Of a stretch of DNA of 64,000 bases, positions 50,328-63,252 are shown piece by piece; position 1 is the stretch's first letter; every line of letters starts with the position of its first letter. This DNA is from Nannochloropsis oceanica (taxonomy: Eukaryota; Sar; Eustigmatophyceae; Eustigmatales; Monodopsidaceae). Position numbers and translations under genes: made by a program. Location of the stretch: the NCBI GenBank assembly GCA_004519485.1, contig CP038121.1, positions 496,001 to 560,000 on the forward strand, in the 5' to 3' direction. The notes beneath the pieces were generated by a model that was given only the letters and a program-made list of their open reading frames with translations, searched no databases and was not told the DNA's origin.

Positions 50328-51170
50328 CTACAGCCTCTGGCCCGCTGCATTCTTCTCCTTGATAACCTGCCGGTTGAGTAGTTTCCAGTACCGGCGTTGC
50401 TCCTTGAGCGGCAACTTGGAGATGTCCATCTTGCGGTACTCGGGCAGGGTCAGGGGCTATGTGTGTGGGGGGGGAAGGGAATGAGGAATAGAAACAGGTG
50501 AGAACATGCCAGATTTAAGATTGCTGGGTGAAGAAATATATGAATGTAAATAAATTCTCTCGATACAGATAAGGAGAGAGATAAGATAAAATTGTAAACC
50601 GGAGTCTTCATCTCGTGGAGCTGTCTGCCATTTAGTGAAGGGAACCAGCGCGACCACATTTTGCGAGTTGATGGTACTGAGTTTGTTCAGTTGTAGTTGA
50701 GCCGCCCCAAAACACTCACACATCAGTATACATGACCAAGGAGATAAACAGGACAGGCACAAATCACAACACAACAAGCCTCCACCGCCTAATTAACTTT
50801 ATCTCACCCGAATGTCGAAAAGCCAGTCAGGGTATTGGTCGTCGGACAGTAGCGGTGGATCCTTGCCTTCCTTGTGAATATTGATGGGTGCAACCTTGCT
50901 GGCATCCCCCACGGGAGCCTCTGCGCCAGCACCGCCACCGCCTCCGCCTTCGTCTCCCCCTTTTTTGCCCTTCTTGGCCGTGGGAGCCTTGGTGGAGAAT
51001 GTTGAGGCTGGTATTCTTCTTCTCAAGGCCATGACAGCGACACCGTCGGGTCGCGACGACGAAGAGGATGAGAAAGAAATGGAGGAGGAAGTGGAGACGG
51101 TGCTCGTGGCGGCGCGTTGCTGCAAGGCGAGGAGGCACCGGCACCCCCATCGGTGAAAGGACGAGGCCAT
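50328..51170 (-). CDS. MRPL54: Mitochondrial large-subunit ribosomal protein mL54
   Basis: Two exons, 51170-50808 and 50456-50328, join in phase 0 (CGG/GTGAGA..ACATAG/CCCCTG) to 163 aa. The N terminus (MASSFHRWGCRCLLALQQRA, then Ser-rich) is a typical mitochondrial targeting sequence, followed by a Gly/Lys-rich linker. The mature part KDPPLLSDDQYPDWLFDIR plus PLTLPEYRKM, RRYWKLLNRQVIKEKN is the mL54 (yeast Mrpl37) signature: DxEYPDWLW and L.R.NR..IK..N. The gene is divergent from DPP3, 637 bp between starts. Confidence 0.83.
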
Positions 51171-51807
51171 GGCTGGATGTCTGGTGTGTGATTGCAGGCC
51201 GGAGAGAGCGGATCCAATCCAATAACTACCTGTGCCTGCGTGTATTGTGAGGTCAAATTGTGCCCCCTTGCACAGCGTGTGTTTCGTTGGGCTCTCTTAA
51301 GCGCCAGAACAGCATGAGAGGATACGAGGCAACGCTCTTTGTTTTGCTTCGCTTGCGGAGGGGTTCCCCCACGTCCCCCGCACACATAGCTTGAAGACTT
51401 CCATTGCTACGACCTTCTTTCAATATGCGTAATGAGTGTATGTCTCGGTGGTCGTATGGAGTCGATAGTTTGTGCCTAAGCCTGAGACTGAGACTCGAGA
51501 CCCCTAGTTCCATCATACATATTTCCCTCGCTGAAGCGGAATGAAGAACGGATGCTTCGTCCACTGGAGGGCAAGGTAGCCGTGTTTGTGACGCAGGAAT
51601 AGAAAAGATGTGTGGCTGTACTGTTATGAAATCGCGTGGCCACCGTCACGCCAACGGCCTGGCCTGCAAAGTAATTGGTTCTGGAAAATCGGTATTTTCT
51701 TGCCTGCAACCAACAAACCTGTCTATCTCGGTTCCAAGCCAGCCGCCCTCCCATCAATCCAAATAATACAGGCATTACAACCCAAACCGATCTCGCGCGA
51801 CCAGCAC
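51171..51807. promoter_or_regulatory. mL54 / DPP3 divergent spacer
   Basis: 637 bp between divergent start codons. The frame of DPP3 is open back to 51610, so an N-terminal extension is possible, but it lacks family similarity. Confidence 0.4.
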
Positions 51808-54432
51808 ATGGCCTCCTATCCGAACGACATTGGCGTTTGCACGCTAGACGCTACGCAAGCCTTTGACGGGTTGAGTGCCATGGAGAAGATGTATGCGCTG
51901 CATATTGCTCACGCAAGTTGGGCCGGCGCCAAAATTTGCCTCTTTCAATGCTCACACGAGGCTCCTGTCATCTTCATGCTACTGCAACTGACCTTTAGCG
52001 GCGAGAATGACATCGGCTTCGCTCAGCTCAAGGCGGCAGCTGGAGTGAGCGAGGAGCATTGGACAGACTTTCTCACATTTGCTGCTGCGTTTTATGCAAA
52101 TTTTGGAAATTACAAAAGTTTTGGAGATTCGAAGATTGTCCCCGCCATTCCCGCCCAAGAGTTTCATAAAATTCTGAGGGCCAGTGGTGCCTACGGTACC
52201 CACAAGGCAATTGTGGATGAGCTCTGGGAAGCAGTGCGCGCATTGCTCTACTCCACCGAGCCAGTGAAGGAGCTTGGCTTCCCGCCCTCGGGAAGCTCCA
52301 CATATTACTCTGCCAACGTCTCCAAGGAAGACGCGGCCGCGGTGCAGGCCTTCATGGACGCACATCAAATATCTGGCTACAATACCCGACTTTTCAAGGA
52401 GGCCGACAGCAGCTTCGTGGTCCGACTGGCTTCGGCCGAGGAGAGCAGCACGGGTGCCATTGCCGAAGGGTCAGTGGGTGAAAAGCAGACGCCCGTCAAG
52501 GTAGTGGCCGGAGACTATGCGCCGTTGATGGGCCGAGTTGTGGCGGCGCTTGAGAAGGCCAAGTCCCATGCGGCGAATCCGAACCAGGAAAACATGCTTA
52601 CGCACTACTGCACCAGCTTTCGGACCGGGTCAATCGAGGCCCACATGCAAGGAAGCCGGGCGTGGGTGCAGGACAAAGGGCCAGCTGTCGAGAGCTACCT
52701 TGGATTTATCGAATCTTATCGCGATCCCTTTGGTGTGCGCGGCGAATGGGAGGGATTTGTAGCTGTGGTGAATCGTGTGATGAGCAAGAAGTTTACCTTG
52801 TTGGTGGATACGGCCGAGAGCCTCCAGCCGCTGCTGCCCTGGCCTGCTACCTTCGAGAAGGACCGATTCCTTCGTCCAGACTTTACCTCCTTGGACGTCT
52901 TGTCTTTCGGCAGTAGCGGAATCCCTGCCGGAATCAACATCCCAAACTACGACGATATAAGGCAAAACGAGGGCTTTAAGAATGTGTCCCTCGGCAATGG
53001 TAGGTTGAGAGGGGAGGATGGAGGGAAAGTGGATAGTTGTTCGGCTGCAAAATCCTTGGGTTGTGGTGTTCATTGGAAATGAGACAAGCAGGCATATTTT
53101 CTTTATGAGTTCACCTCCCTTTCTCTCTAGCGCTCTTCCCGAGCCTCACCTTTTTTCTCTTCTGTCTCTTCCTCTCCAACTCATCTCACTTTCCGAAAGT
53201 CCTTGCCGCCTCTCTCTCTTCCAAGACCGTAAATTTCTTGCGTTGCGACAACGGTGACGAGGCGTTATTCAAAGCGCTCGTTAAGGAATCATTTGAAGTC
53301 CAGGTGGGCATTCATGAGCTGCTCGGACATGGGTCCGGCAAGATGTTCTGCCAAAACAAGGATGGAAGCTTCAATTTTGATCGAGAGAGGACCCTCAATC
53401 CCCTGACCAACGCCCCCGTGACCTCTTTCTACAAGGCCGGCGAGACGTGGGATTCGAAGTTTCCTGGATTTGGCTCGTCCTATGAGGAGTGCCGGGCGGA
53501 GTTGGTGGGCATCTTTCTGTGCGTTCACTCAAGTGTGCTTTCAATCTTCGGGCATAGTGGGAAAAAGGCCGAAGATATCTTCTACGTGAACTGGCTAAAC
53601 ATGGCGCGGGCGGGCCTCTTGGCGCTAGAGTTCTATCGTCCCGCCACGGGCAGCTGGGGGCAGGTAGGGGTTGGCTGTAGCGATTGCGGAGAGGGGGATG
53701 CGAAAGAAAGTGTGGGAGATAGAAAGAGAAACTCTCCGCACTCGCATCTGTAAGGGAAGGAAAGAAAATTTTTGCAAGTGCAAGGAATGCCTCGAGGTAT
53801 TTAACCAAAGGATTATGTCATCTCACCCAATGCACGGTGTGCAACCAATATACGCGCGTGCATACCCACAGGCGCACATGCAAGCTCGTTTCTGTATCCT
53901 TCGCGTCCTTCTGGAAGCCGGGCAAGACTTCGTCACCATCACGCCGGATGAGGAGAAGGGTGTGACGGTGTCGCTGGATAGAAGCAAGATATTGGAAGTA
54001 GGCATACCGGCGGTTGGAGCATTTTTGCGTAAGATCCAGATCTATAAATCAACAGCAGATTTCGAGGCCGCCAAAGCAATGTATATGGACAACTACTCTC
54101 ACGTTCCTGCTGACATGTTGGCGCTTCGAGATATTGTACTGGCCAAGAAGAAGGAGCGACCTCTTTTTGTCCAGCCGCATCTGGAGCTGGTCCCGACAAA
54201 TGGAGCGGAGGGCGAGCACGAAGTGCAGTTAAAGACCTTCCCGGCTACGATGGAGGGTGTGATTCAGTCGTTTCAAGCACGCTTCCCCGCTTTTGACGAA
54301 GAGATGCTGGCGCTCTGGCGGAAAGATCGTGAGGCGACCGTACCGGTCTATTTGGCGGGGGGGATGGACGGTAGCGAAAAGAAGCGGCATAAGACAGAGA
54401 ATGGGGATAGATGTGCGGCAGTGACGGCATGA
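51808..54432 (+). CDS. DPP3: Dipeptidyl peptidase III
   Basis: Three exons, 51808-52999, 53200-53663 and 53872-54432, close in frame to 738 aa (human DPP3 is 737). A cytosolic M49 zinc peptidase that removes N-terminal dipeptides from short peptides. The zinc motif HELLGH lies at about residues 436-441 (H436, E437, H441) and the third ligand in SSYEECRAE near residue 494. Other conserved blocks are YASFGNYKSFGD-type (FGNYKSFGDSKIVP), SGYNTRLFKEAD, VQDKGPAVESYLGFIESYRD, GIPAGINIPNYDDIRQNEGF, NVSLGN/VLAAS across the first junction, and AHMQARFCILRVLLEAGQDF. All catalytic residues are present. The short basic tail KKRHKTENGD could be a nuclear signal. Confidence 0.95.
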
Positions 54433-54751
54433 GAGGAAGAGGATTACAATCGAAATAGAGCCGAAGAAGCAAGCAAGAAATATAGTGTGTGTGTCTGTGC
54501 GCCATCCTGTGTGTGTCTAGTATGTGAGTGGATTGACTTATGGCCAAAACCGATGTCTTGAGCGTGAACGAAACGATTTGAGAAAGTAGATAACATGATT
54601 TTATGGTACAGAAAAGACTAACGGAAACAAACTCTGGATATCGAGAGAATTAGGTCATGCTAACCTTCTCTTATTCGTCTTGCGTACTTTCAAATTCCAG
54701 CCGACTTGCTGTCTCCTCTAGCACCCAATACCTTCTCCCTTGCACCCGGCC
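54433..54751. other. Convergent spacer DPP3 / NEMF
   Basis: 319 bp of 3' flanks with a short TGTG-rich patch. No gene seen. Confidence 0.5.
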
Positions 54752-57700
54752 CTACCGCTCTCGCAGTCCTCTGGACTTAGTCCTGGCCGCCTTGGCCTTG
54801 ATCCTCTTGGCCTTTAATAGGGTGGCTTGGATCCCGGGTTTTGAAACCTTGACGTCGCCCATGATGCTTGCAATGAGGTCATTGTCAGGGACGGCCTTGA
54901 GCAGCTCTACCTCCCGGGGCGTCGCCTCCCGGTCTCGTACAAACACCTCTAGCGCCTGGTGGGCCGCTTTACCCTTCTTCTGCGGGCCCGGAGTCAGCTT
55001 GACCCGATATTTGTAGTTTGCCGGTGACAAGGCCGCGTAAGGCGCGCACACAGGCAGTGCAAATAACAGCATGTCGTCGGGATGCGGCTTGCCTGTTAGA
55101 CGCCGCAATTCCCGCTGCTCCTCCTCCATCTGCATCGGATCTTCTCCCGCCCCTCCGCTCAACATCCCCTCTTCCTGAAGTAATGCTACCATGCCCTCCT
55201 CCTCCGCCTTGGCCGCTGCTCGCCGACTCGTCTGGAAAGTTGCCTTGACTTCTCCATTCGCAGGCTTATCCTCGTCGCCAACTTCTGCCGCTCTCGCACT
55301 TTCTTTAGTGCTGCAGGTGGTAATCGCCGTCGGTGGTGCTTCTGAAGTCAGCCCCCCCGTCACGACCTGCTTTTGAATCTCTCGACCGAGCACCGCGCTC
55401 TTGTTTCTCACCATGCGACCAGCAGCGCCACCAACTCCTGCCATCACCGCCGTGTGAAATGCCTCCAAGGCCGCCCGCTGCTGAGATTCAGAGGGGAGAG
55501 AGATCAGGGCTCGAAGCTCCATGACTCCCAAGTCCCGCAGAAAACGTAGCAATTTAGCCTCTACCCACCCCTCCATCATGCGCTGAGCCCATGGAGGCAA
55601 GCCCTCCCAAGCCTCCTTCCAGACCGCGTTATCCATCTGTGCCAGATCCTCAGCCAGTTTGGAACCCATTTCCTTGCTGTCTTTCCCGTCTTTGCGCACC
55701 CTAGGGTCCGCGCCGCTCCCGCTGCCCTTCTTGGCGCCCTTTTTATCCTTGCCCTTACCTGCCGGATGCTTGACCACCCCCAAAGCCTGCAGTGCTAGGT
55801 GCCTGTCCTCGTCGTCCTGCTCCGCATACTTCTTTTTGATCTTCTTCATTTTGCCCTTCTTACCGCGCTTGTTGTTTCCGCCATCCTCCTCCTCCTTTAT
55901 ACCCCCGTCTTCACGTCCGAGCCTCTGCAGCCCTCTCCGTGCGTCCTTCACCTCCTCTTCCTCATCCTCGTCTCTCTCCTTCTCACCCCCTATTTCGTCC
56001 TCTCTCGCCTGTTGCTGTTGCCGGCTCGACACTGGCTCAACTTGGATTTGACGCTCTCGTGCTCGGATCTCTTCCAACGTCATGCCTTTTTTCACCAGCC
56101 GTCTTTCTTTGGCCGACAGCCGCCCTCCGCCACCGGCACCCGCTTCCGCGTCCGTTCCCTCGCCCCTCTTGATTCCCTTTTTGTCATCCACCCGAGATGC
56201 CGCCAGCCAGGAAGTGTGGGGTGTTCCGTCTTCCTCCTTCTCATGAATGCCCTCATTCCCCTTGGCCTCCTCCTTTTCCTTTTCTTGTCCCGTTGCTTCT
56301 CGTGGTTCTAGGGCTGCCTGCATCTCTGCCACTGCCCACCCTTCATCATCCTCCTCGTCGTCTTCCTCCTGTTCCGCTGCTACCCCTGTCTCCTCCACCG
56401 GCTGCTGTACCAATGCGGCCTTGGTTCTCTCGTGTCTCAGGGCCTGCGAACGACGGCGCTTCTCCTCATCCTCTCCGCCTGCCGGCCCCTCCCCACCCTC
56501 CTCCCCTTCAAACACCAACTCCCCGTCTTGCCCCTCCACCCGCTCCCGGCGCTCATTCACGTGGCGGACCAAGCTATCCTCATCCACCTTGAAGAGTATC
56601 CCTAGCCCCATCTCCAGCGCATGAGGCGCCAAGAAGTGCTTCTTTCCGCGGATCATGAAGGAACCCGTTGTCAGGTACTCCCCGGTGGGCGCCGTCTTGC
56701 TCACCTGTGTAGCATGCACCCACCAGGCAGAGGTCACCATTTTTGCTCGCCATGCTGCCGACCGGCACACGCACGCGCAGCCTGCCTCGTGCAAGGCGAT
56801 GGGCGAGATGGCGGCGTACTTCCCCCCGCCCCCGCTGCTGTTCTCGGCCGCGCCTGTACTGCTGGGACCCGCCGGTGCCTTGCGACCCTTGTTCCGGACG
56901 ATGCAAGAGGCAGCCCCGTGCACATCGGCATGAACGTAGGCATCGCCCTCGCGCAGGTACCGCTTCACCAGAATCTCGTTCTGCTGGGCGTCACGGCCAC
57001 TATGAAGAAGGAGGGTAGGGATTAGAGAACGGTCAGCCGTACACAAACAATGTATCTCTCCACTGATCCCTCTTTTCCTCTCGAAATATCACCCCCTTCT
57101 CCTAACTATTAGCTAACCTGACAACGAGGTAGTTGTCGGATGTGATGAACCAATTAAACTTCTCGAACCAGTGAGGCTTGCGGATTGACGACAGGGAGCG
57201 CTTCGTTTGCTGCTTGCTCAGCGTTACAGCCGCCTGCCGCTCCGCTGCCCTCAGAGCCTTCCTCATGCCTTCGCGCAGATGAGGAGGGATAAAGAAGACA
57301 ATTATAAGGATGTCGGTATAGGCGGGATTGGCGTCAATGACGGACCCGCATGTGCGATGTCTCTCCTTTCATTCACCCTACATTCTTACCTAGCACCGTC
57401 TTGGAAGCCTTGTCGGTGGCCTTCTTCTTGGCCTCGTACAGTGCTCGGGAGTTGGCGTAGGCCGACAGCGCCATATCGATGTCCACGTGCATTATCTTTT
57501 CTTTCTTTTGTGCTAACTGCTTCTTCCTCCGCTGCGTCTGTCCCTCTTCCACTTGCTTGCCGTATACCTCATCTTCACAACCGTCGTCGCTCTCGTGGTA
57601 GGGGTCCTCCAAGGCCATCGTCACCTTTGGGGGAGAGAACGGAAATATGCAAGAGGCTGATGGTGAGAAATGGGGGGGGGAAGTCAGAGAGTGGGGTAGG

Positions 57701-60008
57701 CAAACTGACCGCAAAGGAATACCTTGTTTTCATTCCACTTGGCCCCCACGATCATCTGTGCCAAGCCATTCCCCGCCGCTTGCTCCGTCTGCATTTAGCG
57801 GTGTGATTGAACAGATCAAGTGAGGGGGGTTTCAGTTCAGTACGTCAATGACGCTGCTAATGTGAAACTCGGCAATCTCACTCTCCGCATACCTTGATGT
57901 ACTCCTGCAGGGTGGTCCAGTCCGCGCCCGTGGCCACCGCCGAGCGCAGGACCAGCAAAGCCTTGTCAACGGCCTCCGAATGAATTTCGATCAGTCGAGC
58001 TGCGTCCAACAGGCGAGCTTCAGAGGCTTCCAGCTCCTATAGTAATAAGTAGATGGGAAAAAAATTGAGTGCCACGCCGTTCCTCAAGCTGTCTTTTTCC
58101 CCATTCCTGCCTTCCCTGCCTTGTCTGTCCGAAATCTTACCTGGAGGCGCGCCTCATTCTCCCGCTGAATTCGGACCAGCTTGCATTTGACGGCCTCCTC
58201 TTGGGCTGTCGCTGCTTGTCGCAACTTCTGCTCCTCCACCTTGACGAAGAATTCGTCCACGGCCGCATCGAAGGAGGGAAAGGCACGCAGCTCCTTGGCC
58301 ACCATCTCTTCCTGCAGGCAAACAAGAATGGTTTAAAGAAGGTGATCCACTAATTTGACAAGGTAGGGGGTTTACAGATGAAGGTCATGTACAGATGTTT
58401 AACAGGCACACATTACGGCCATACCTGCTGGTGCTGGTGCAGGATGTGAGGCAAGAACTCGTCGTACAAAACCCGAGTCTCCTTTTTGCCTTCTCCTTGT
58501 CCCTCCCCCGGCTTTTCTGCCTCCGACTCGGCCATAATCACCCCTTCCTTCTTGCACAAAATGTATCCCTGCTGGCCCGGTAGATCAAGCGCCTTGACCA
58601 CGCCCTCCAATCCCTGCAACGACTCGGCCAATCGATTTGCCTGCTCCAGTGAGATAGCCAGCGTCGTGGCTGCCGCCACCGCGACAGCCGTGGCTTCTCC
58701 CATTCCACGTCCTACATCGTCTTCGTGGTATTCTTCCATCTGATTTTCTGGGTCAGGCGCCGACAAGAATGACAAAGGAGGCGACGGTGAGATAGACGTC
58801 GGCTGCATGATCTTTTGCAAAGGCTGAAGGCCGGCGCACAAAACGGCGTGTTCAATCAAGGAGGGCCCGTAGCCCGCCATGCCAAGTGTCTTGCTCGTCA
58901 TGAGCGCCATCTTTAAGCTCATCCTACTCGCCCCCCCGCCCCGTTGTTTCCCCTGCCCTCCACGCTTCGTCCTGCCCTTCTTGGCCGGCTGTGGCTCTTT
59001 GAAGAGGGCGCTAATGGTTTCCTGAGCCGCCTCGTGCGCCACGCGCTCATGCAAGGCAGCTAGTACAGCCTCGCCCGTCAAGGCCGAAGCTGTGGGCATG
59101 CCCTCCTTCCGCGTTGCCCTTCCCTTATTCGCCCCAAAAGTGTTGGCATCGACGGTGGTGGTGCCACTGTTGCTGCTGCTACTGGCAGAGACAAGCACGT
59201 TGGTGGCAAGGGCCATGGGATAAACCTGGCCAACACTGACTAATACCCCGGATCCGTCACCGCCTTCACCCCCCTTGGCTGCGACCGCTCTTTCATCTTT
59301 ACCTCCCCCTTCTCCCTCACCACCACCCGCTGCACCGGAGCTTTCAGCATACTCATGGGTGCGGAGGAGGGCGAGGATGAGAAAAGTGTTGTCCGTCAAA
59401 ATAATGTTGCCGCTGGAGTACAGCTCCAAAATCAAATTAATCGCGCCGTCTCCCTGCCCAAAGCGGAATACAACCACTCGATCTGTTCCAAGCTGCCGAA
59501 CGTCCTCGAGGCTCTTGCCTCGTAGGTGCTTCCGCAACTTCATGGCGAATACATTTGGCATCTCCCCCGCAGCGCCCCGCTCCCGGGCATAGGCAGTGGT
59601 GTGGAAACGGACCCCCGATTCGAGGAGAAGTGTGACCTTGTCCCCACCGGGAACCGCCAACTTGAAAGTGTAGGTCCTGTTGTCCAGGTCATAGATGTTG
59701 ACCACCTTGAGCCCCAATACCTTGGTCCGCAAGTCGCGCACCTGGTTTGGGTTTGATGGGGCAGAGGAAGGGTAATCGGGTAGGGAAAGGGGCGGGTGAC
59801 GTGAGAACTAACTTGTCTAGGAACAAGAGGGGGTTGCATGGGCAGAGCTGATGCGTCGTTGCATGATGCTTTTCTCCTGTCCTCCCTCTCTGGCTGTCTT
59901 GGGCTCTTGCTCGTGAGGTGCGGATGGTGACCTCTCCTCCCCAAAATCCGTTTGCCTTTCACTTACCATGGCCCGGACATCGGGTGCAGTAAACTTGGTT
60001 CTAACCAT
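54752..60008 (-). CDS. NEMF: Ribosome quality-control factor NEMF/Rqc2/Tae2
   Basis: Eight exons, 60008-59967, 59741-58425, 58311-58141, 58036-57893, 57788-57723, 57624-57390, 57268-57118 and 56999-54752, join in phase to 1457 aa. NEMF binds 60S subunits carrying stalled nascent chains, recruits Listerin and adds C-terminal tails. NFACT-N begins [14 protein letters not shown] and holds [12 protein letters not shown] and [12 protein letters not shown], whose Asp-Arg (about 101-102) matches the pair needed for tailing in yeast Rqc2. Then come coiled coils, NFACT-R ([65 protein letters not shown]), an acidic region with a [20 protein letters not shown] block, and NFACT-C ([38 protein letters not shown]). 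The protein is longer than human (1076 aa) through Gly, Glu and Lys-rich insertions. Confidence 0.95.
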
Positions 60009-60390
60009 TCTGGTGTTTTCTCATTCTTCTCGTCTTTTCCCTGTGCAGGTGATGTGGTGCCGAAGTGGTGGAGGTGCACGAAAAGTGTGCTAGTCAAGCG
60101 GCAAGTTCGTTGGCGAACAAGGAGTACGGCGTTATATTACTATTTACCATTTACTACCATTACTAGACTGGTTACGCCGACAACGAACGATGCAGTCTGC
60201 TGTATGCTTTCCTATTAGCATCGTCGTCTCTTTCTGGCGCTGCGTGCGGTGTCTTCTCACCTTCTAACCTCCCATCCCTTATACGCAATCAAAGATCACA
60301 CGCGTATTACACGCGTATAACCCGTTCTCGCTCCTCTTTTTTTCGTCGTCTCAACTTTATCAAACCCCTGCCAGGTAGCCGGAGCAGGCC
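60009..60390. promoter_or_regulatory. NEMF / 60391-gene divergent spacer
   Basis: 382 bp between divergent start codons. It contains TATTACTATTTACCATTTAC and other AT-rich stretches, and TTACACGCGTATAA near 60306. Confidence 0.4.
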
Positions 60391-63098
60391 ATGTCCTCCT
60401 CCAGAGAGGCGGCGCTGGTGCAGCAGGTAGCCTACCTCAGGAAGCAGGTGCAGGCACAAGAGGAGGACCTGGCCGAGGAGAAGAAGCTGAGGCAGCACTA
60501 CCAGCGTCAAGCAGAGGACATCATCAGGTCTACCGCCAGGCAGATAGAACCCCTGCTGGTCCCGTTGCTGGCACGATTTGAGGAGTTGTATGACAAGGCA
60601 CCCCCGAGAAGCCCGTGGGCTTGACATTTGGCAGGGCTCAGGCGGGTGCCTTGACGGGGGCCTTGTAGCACTTCTTAAGAATCGACGGGGAAGCGAATGT
60701 CGTAGGTCCCTTGGAGAGCGCGGAAGAGGTGAGTTGCACATTCCCTTCTGCTATCTTTAGGAACCCTCTTCTATCTGTCTCGAGTGCGCTGCACCGGTCT
60801 CAACTCCCTTTCCACTGACAAATGTTCCACGAAACCTTACTTGCTTTCTTTCCTAATACCTTTCCTCCGCCACTCTCTTCCTTTCTTCTGTCCTTTCCCA
60901 CACCAGTTCGACGCATTGTGTGGAGGAGACAAGGCCCAGGCGTTCGGCAAGGAGTTGGCTACCCTCATAGAGTTTTGGCCCCATGTGGTACAGCAGCATC
61001 AGCAGCATCAGCAGCATCAGCAGCATCAGCACAAGGAGAAAGGAGAACAAGAACGCAGGCTGCGAGAGAAGCATTGACCATTGCTGCCGCGGCAGCAGCA
61101 GCGACATCATGAGAGAGAGGGACAAGAACGTCAAACCCGACAGCAGCAACAGCAGCAGCAAAAGGAGGAGGAGGAAGACGACGAGGATGAGGAGGATGAA
61201 CTAAGACTTCATGAGGTGGAGGAATTAGAACGATGGCAGCAGGTTGGAAATTTTCGCCTGCAGAAGCAGCAGCCAGAATGGGAATTGAAACAGCGAAATG
61301 GAGAACATAGGAAAGGACGAGAAAGCGTGGCTGGAGCATTGCGATCGGTGGAGACTGGGAGTCGGCGGCCGCCAGGAGCAGAAACCAGCAGCAGCAGCAG
61401 CAGTAACAAGAGCAAGAGCAAGAGGGACAGACATGGGGCCAAGGGCGGATATAATGTGGTCGAAGAGATGGCCGCGACAAGTAAGGGAACGGCAGAGAGG
61501 CTGCGCAAAAGATGTAGAGAAGGAAGCGTGCCGGCGGTGTCGTTGTCTTCAGCTTCCGACTCGCCCCCCTCCTTTTCTTCTTATCCTCCTCCCCGTCCCC
61601 GACCACGTCTTCGCCTTCCTCCTCTTCTTGCGCCTTATTCTTCTCCTCCTCGTCTCCTTACTCCTCTTCCTCTTCCTCAGCAGGCCTTCTCGTGGAGCAG
61701 GAGCCACAGCGGCGACAAGAAGAGCAACAGCGGCCGCAACAGCAACAAGTGCAACTGCAACAAGACCCCCCAGCCTCTGTCTCCTCTCCGACCTGTATTA
61801 CAGCCTCGGTCAGCAGCGGAAATGGAGGTTGAAGCACGAGAGCGGGCCCTGAAGCGGCAGGAAAGGTCTGAAACTCGCCCACTCCAACCCCCCACTGACC
61901 GGCTCTGCCTCCATGAACGCGGCGCTGTGTGGCGTTGTGGCAGAGGCCGATAAGGCAGCCAGCACAAGCACCAGCAGCACCAACGCCAGCACCAACAAGT
62001 CTCGAAGAGGCGCGTCGGGCAAGGAAAGGGAGGACGGCAGAGGTTATACGGGCCGTGTCTCTCGCAGCAGCAGCCTCGGTAGCGTGGCCGTGGAAAAGGA
62101 GCAACCGCCAGGTCAGGAGCAGGCGAAGAAGGCAGAGGCAGTGCATAGGCAAAAGTCCAAGGCGGCGGAAAAGTGGAGGGAGAGCAGCAGCAGCGGCGGC
62201 AGCTGCAGGAGGAGGAGGAGGAGGGGGAGAAGAAAGAGGGAGGGGACGAGAAGGGGAATGGCGGGATCGGAAAAGGGCCGAAGACGATTAGTTCCAACGC
62301 TATCTTGCCTGCCTGCCGGGAGTATCCTAGATTGGCTATCCAGAGTGAAAAAGCGGAGAGGGATGAAAAATAGGGAGGATGACGAGGATGGGAAGGAGGA
62401 GGTGCAGTTGGGGGAGCAAATGGGGCGGGAGGAAAAGAAAGAGGAAAAACTAGAAGAGGAAGAGGGGGGGAGGAGGAGGAGGAAGAGGAGAAGGAGACGG
62501 CGGTGGTGGTGAGTCGGGTGAGAGAGATTCGTGTTACTGCCCCAAATAATGTTACTATCGCAAACAGCGTTACTCTTTCGCGAATGCCGAGAGGGGTGAA
62601 GGAGGTGGTGAAAGGTGGAAATAGCAACAGTTTTGGCGTTAGCGGTGCCAGCGACAGAATTAGTAGTAGTAGTAGTAGTAGTAGTAGTAGCCGCAGCAAC
62701 AGCAACAGTGATGGCTGCGACAGCAGTGGGCGTGAAGAAGAGGACGATGAGGAGGAGGAAAAAGGAAATGGGGAAGAGCGCAGGCAGGAGGAAGAGGTAG
62801 GGGCGGGTGGGACTGGGGCGAAGGGAGGGCAATCCTTTCTGATAGCGGCCACGGCCAAGGGGTGGCTATGGGGGGGCGGGCACAGAGGACTCTGGGAGAG
62901 GACTCTGGGAGAGATGCTTGAGGAACCCGACATGCAGTTTCTCAAACGCTGGTCCCTCAAGATGCAGCCTGGCCTTGCCGAGGCGACTGCACGGGTAAGA
63001 GTATAATAAGTGGGAGGGAAGGAGGGGGAGAGCTCGTGCGAGAAAGAGAGAGCGAGTGAGAGATTGTGCGTAATGTGTGTAGGCGTAAATGAGTGGGC

Positions 63099-63153
<55 letters not shown>

Positions 63154-63204
63154 GTCTCTCTCTCTCTCTCCCTATCTATCTATTTATCTATCGATCTATC
63201 TATA

Positions 63205-63252
<48 letters not shown>

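Noticed and set aside
61677-62960. 427-codon antisense frame rich in Ser, Leu and Pro
   Set aside because: It is a by-product of GGA/CAG repeats; true-looking exons with splice sites are on the + strand.
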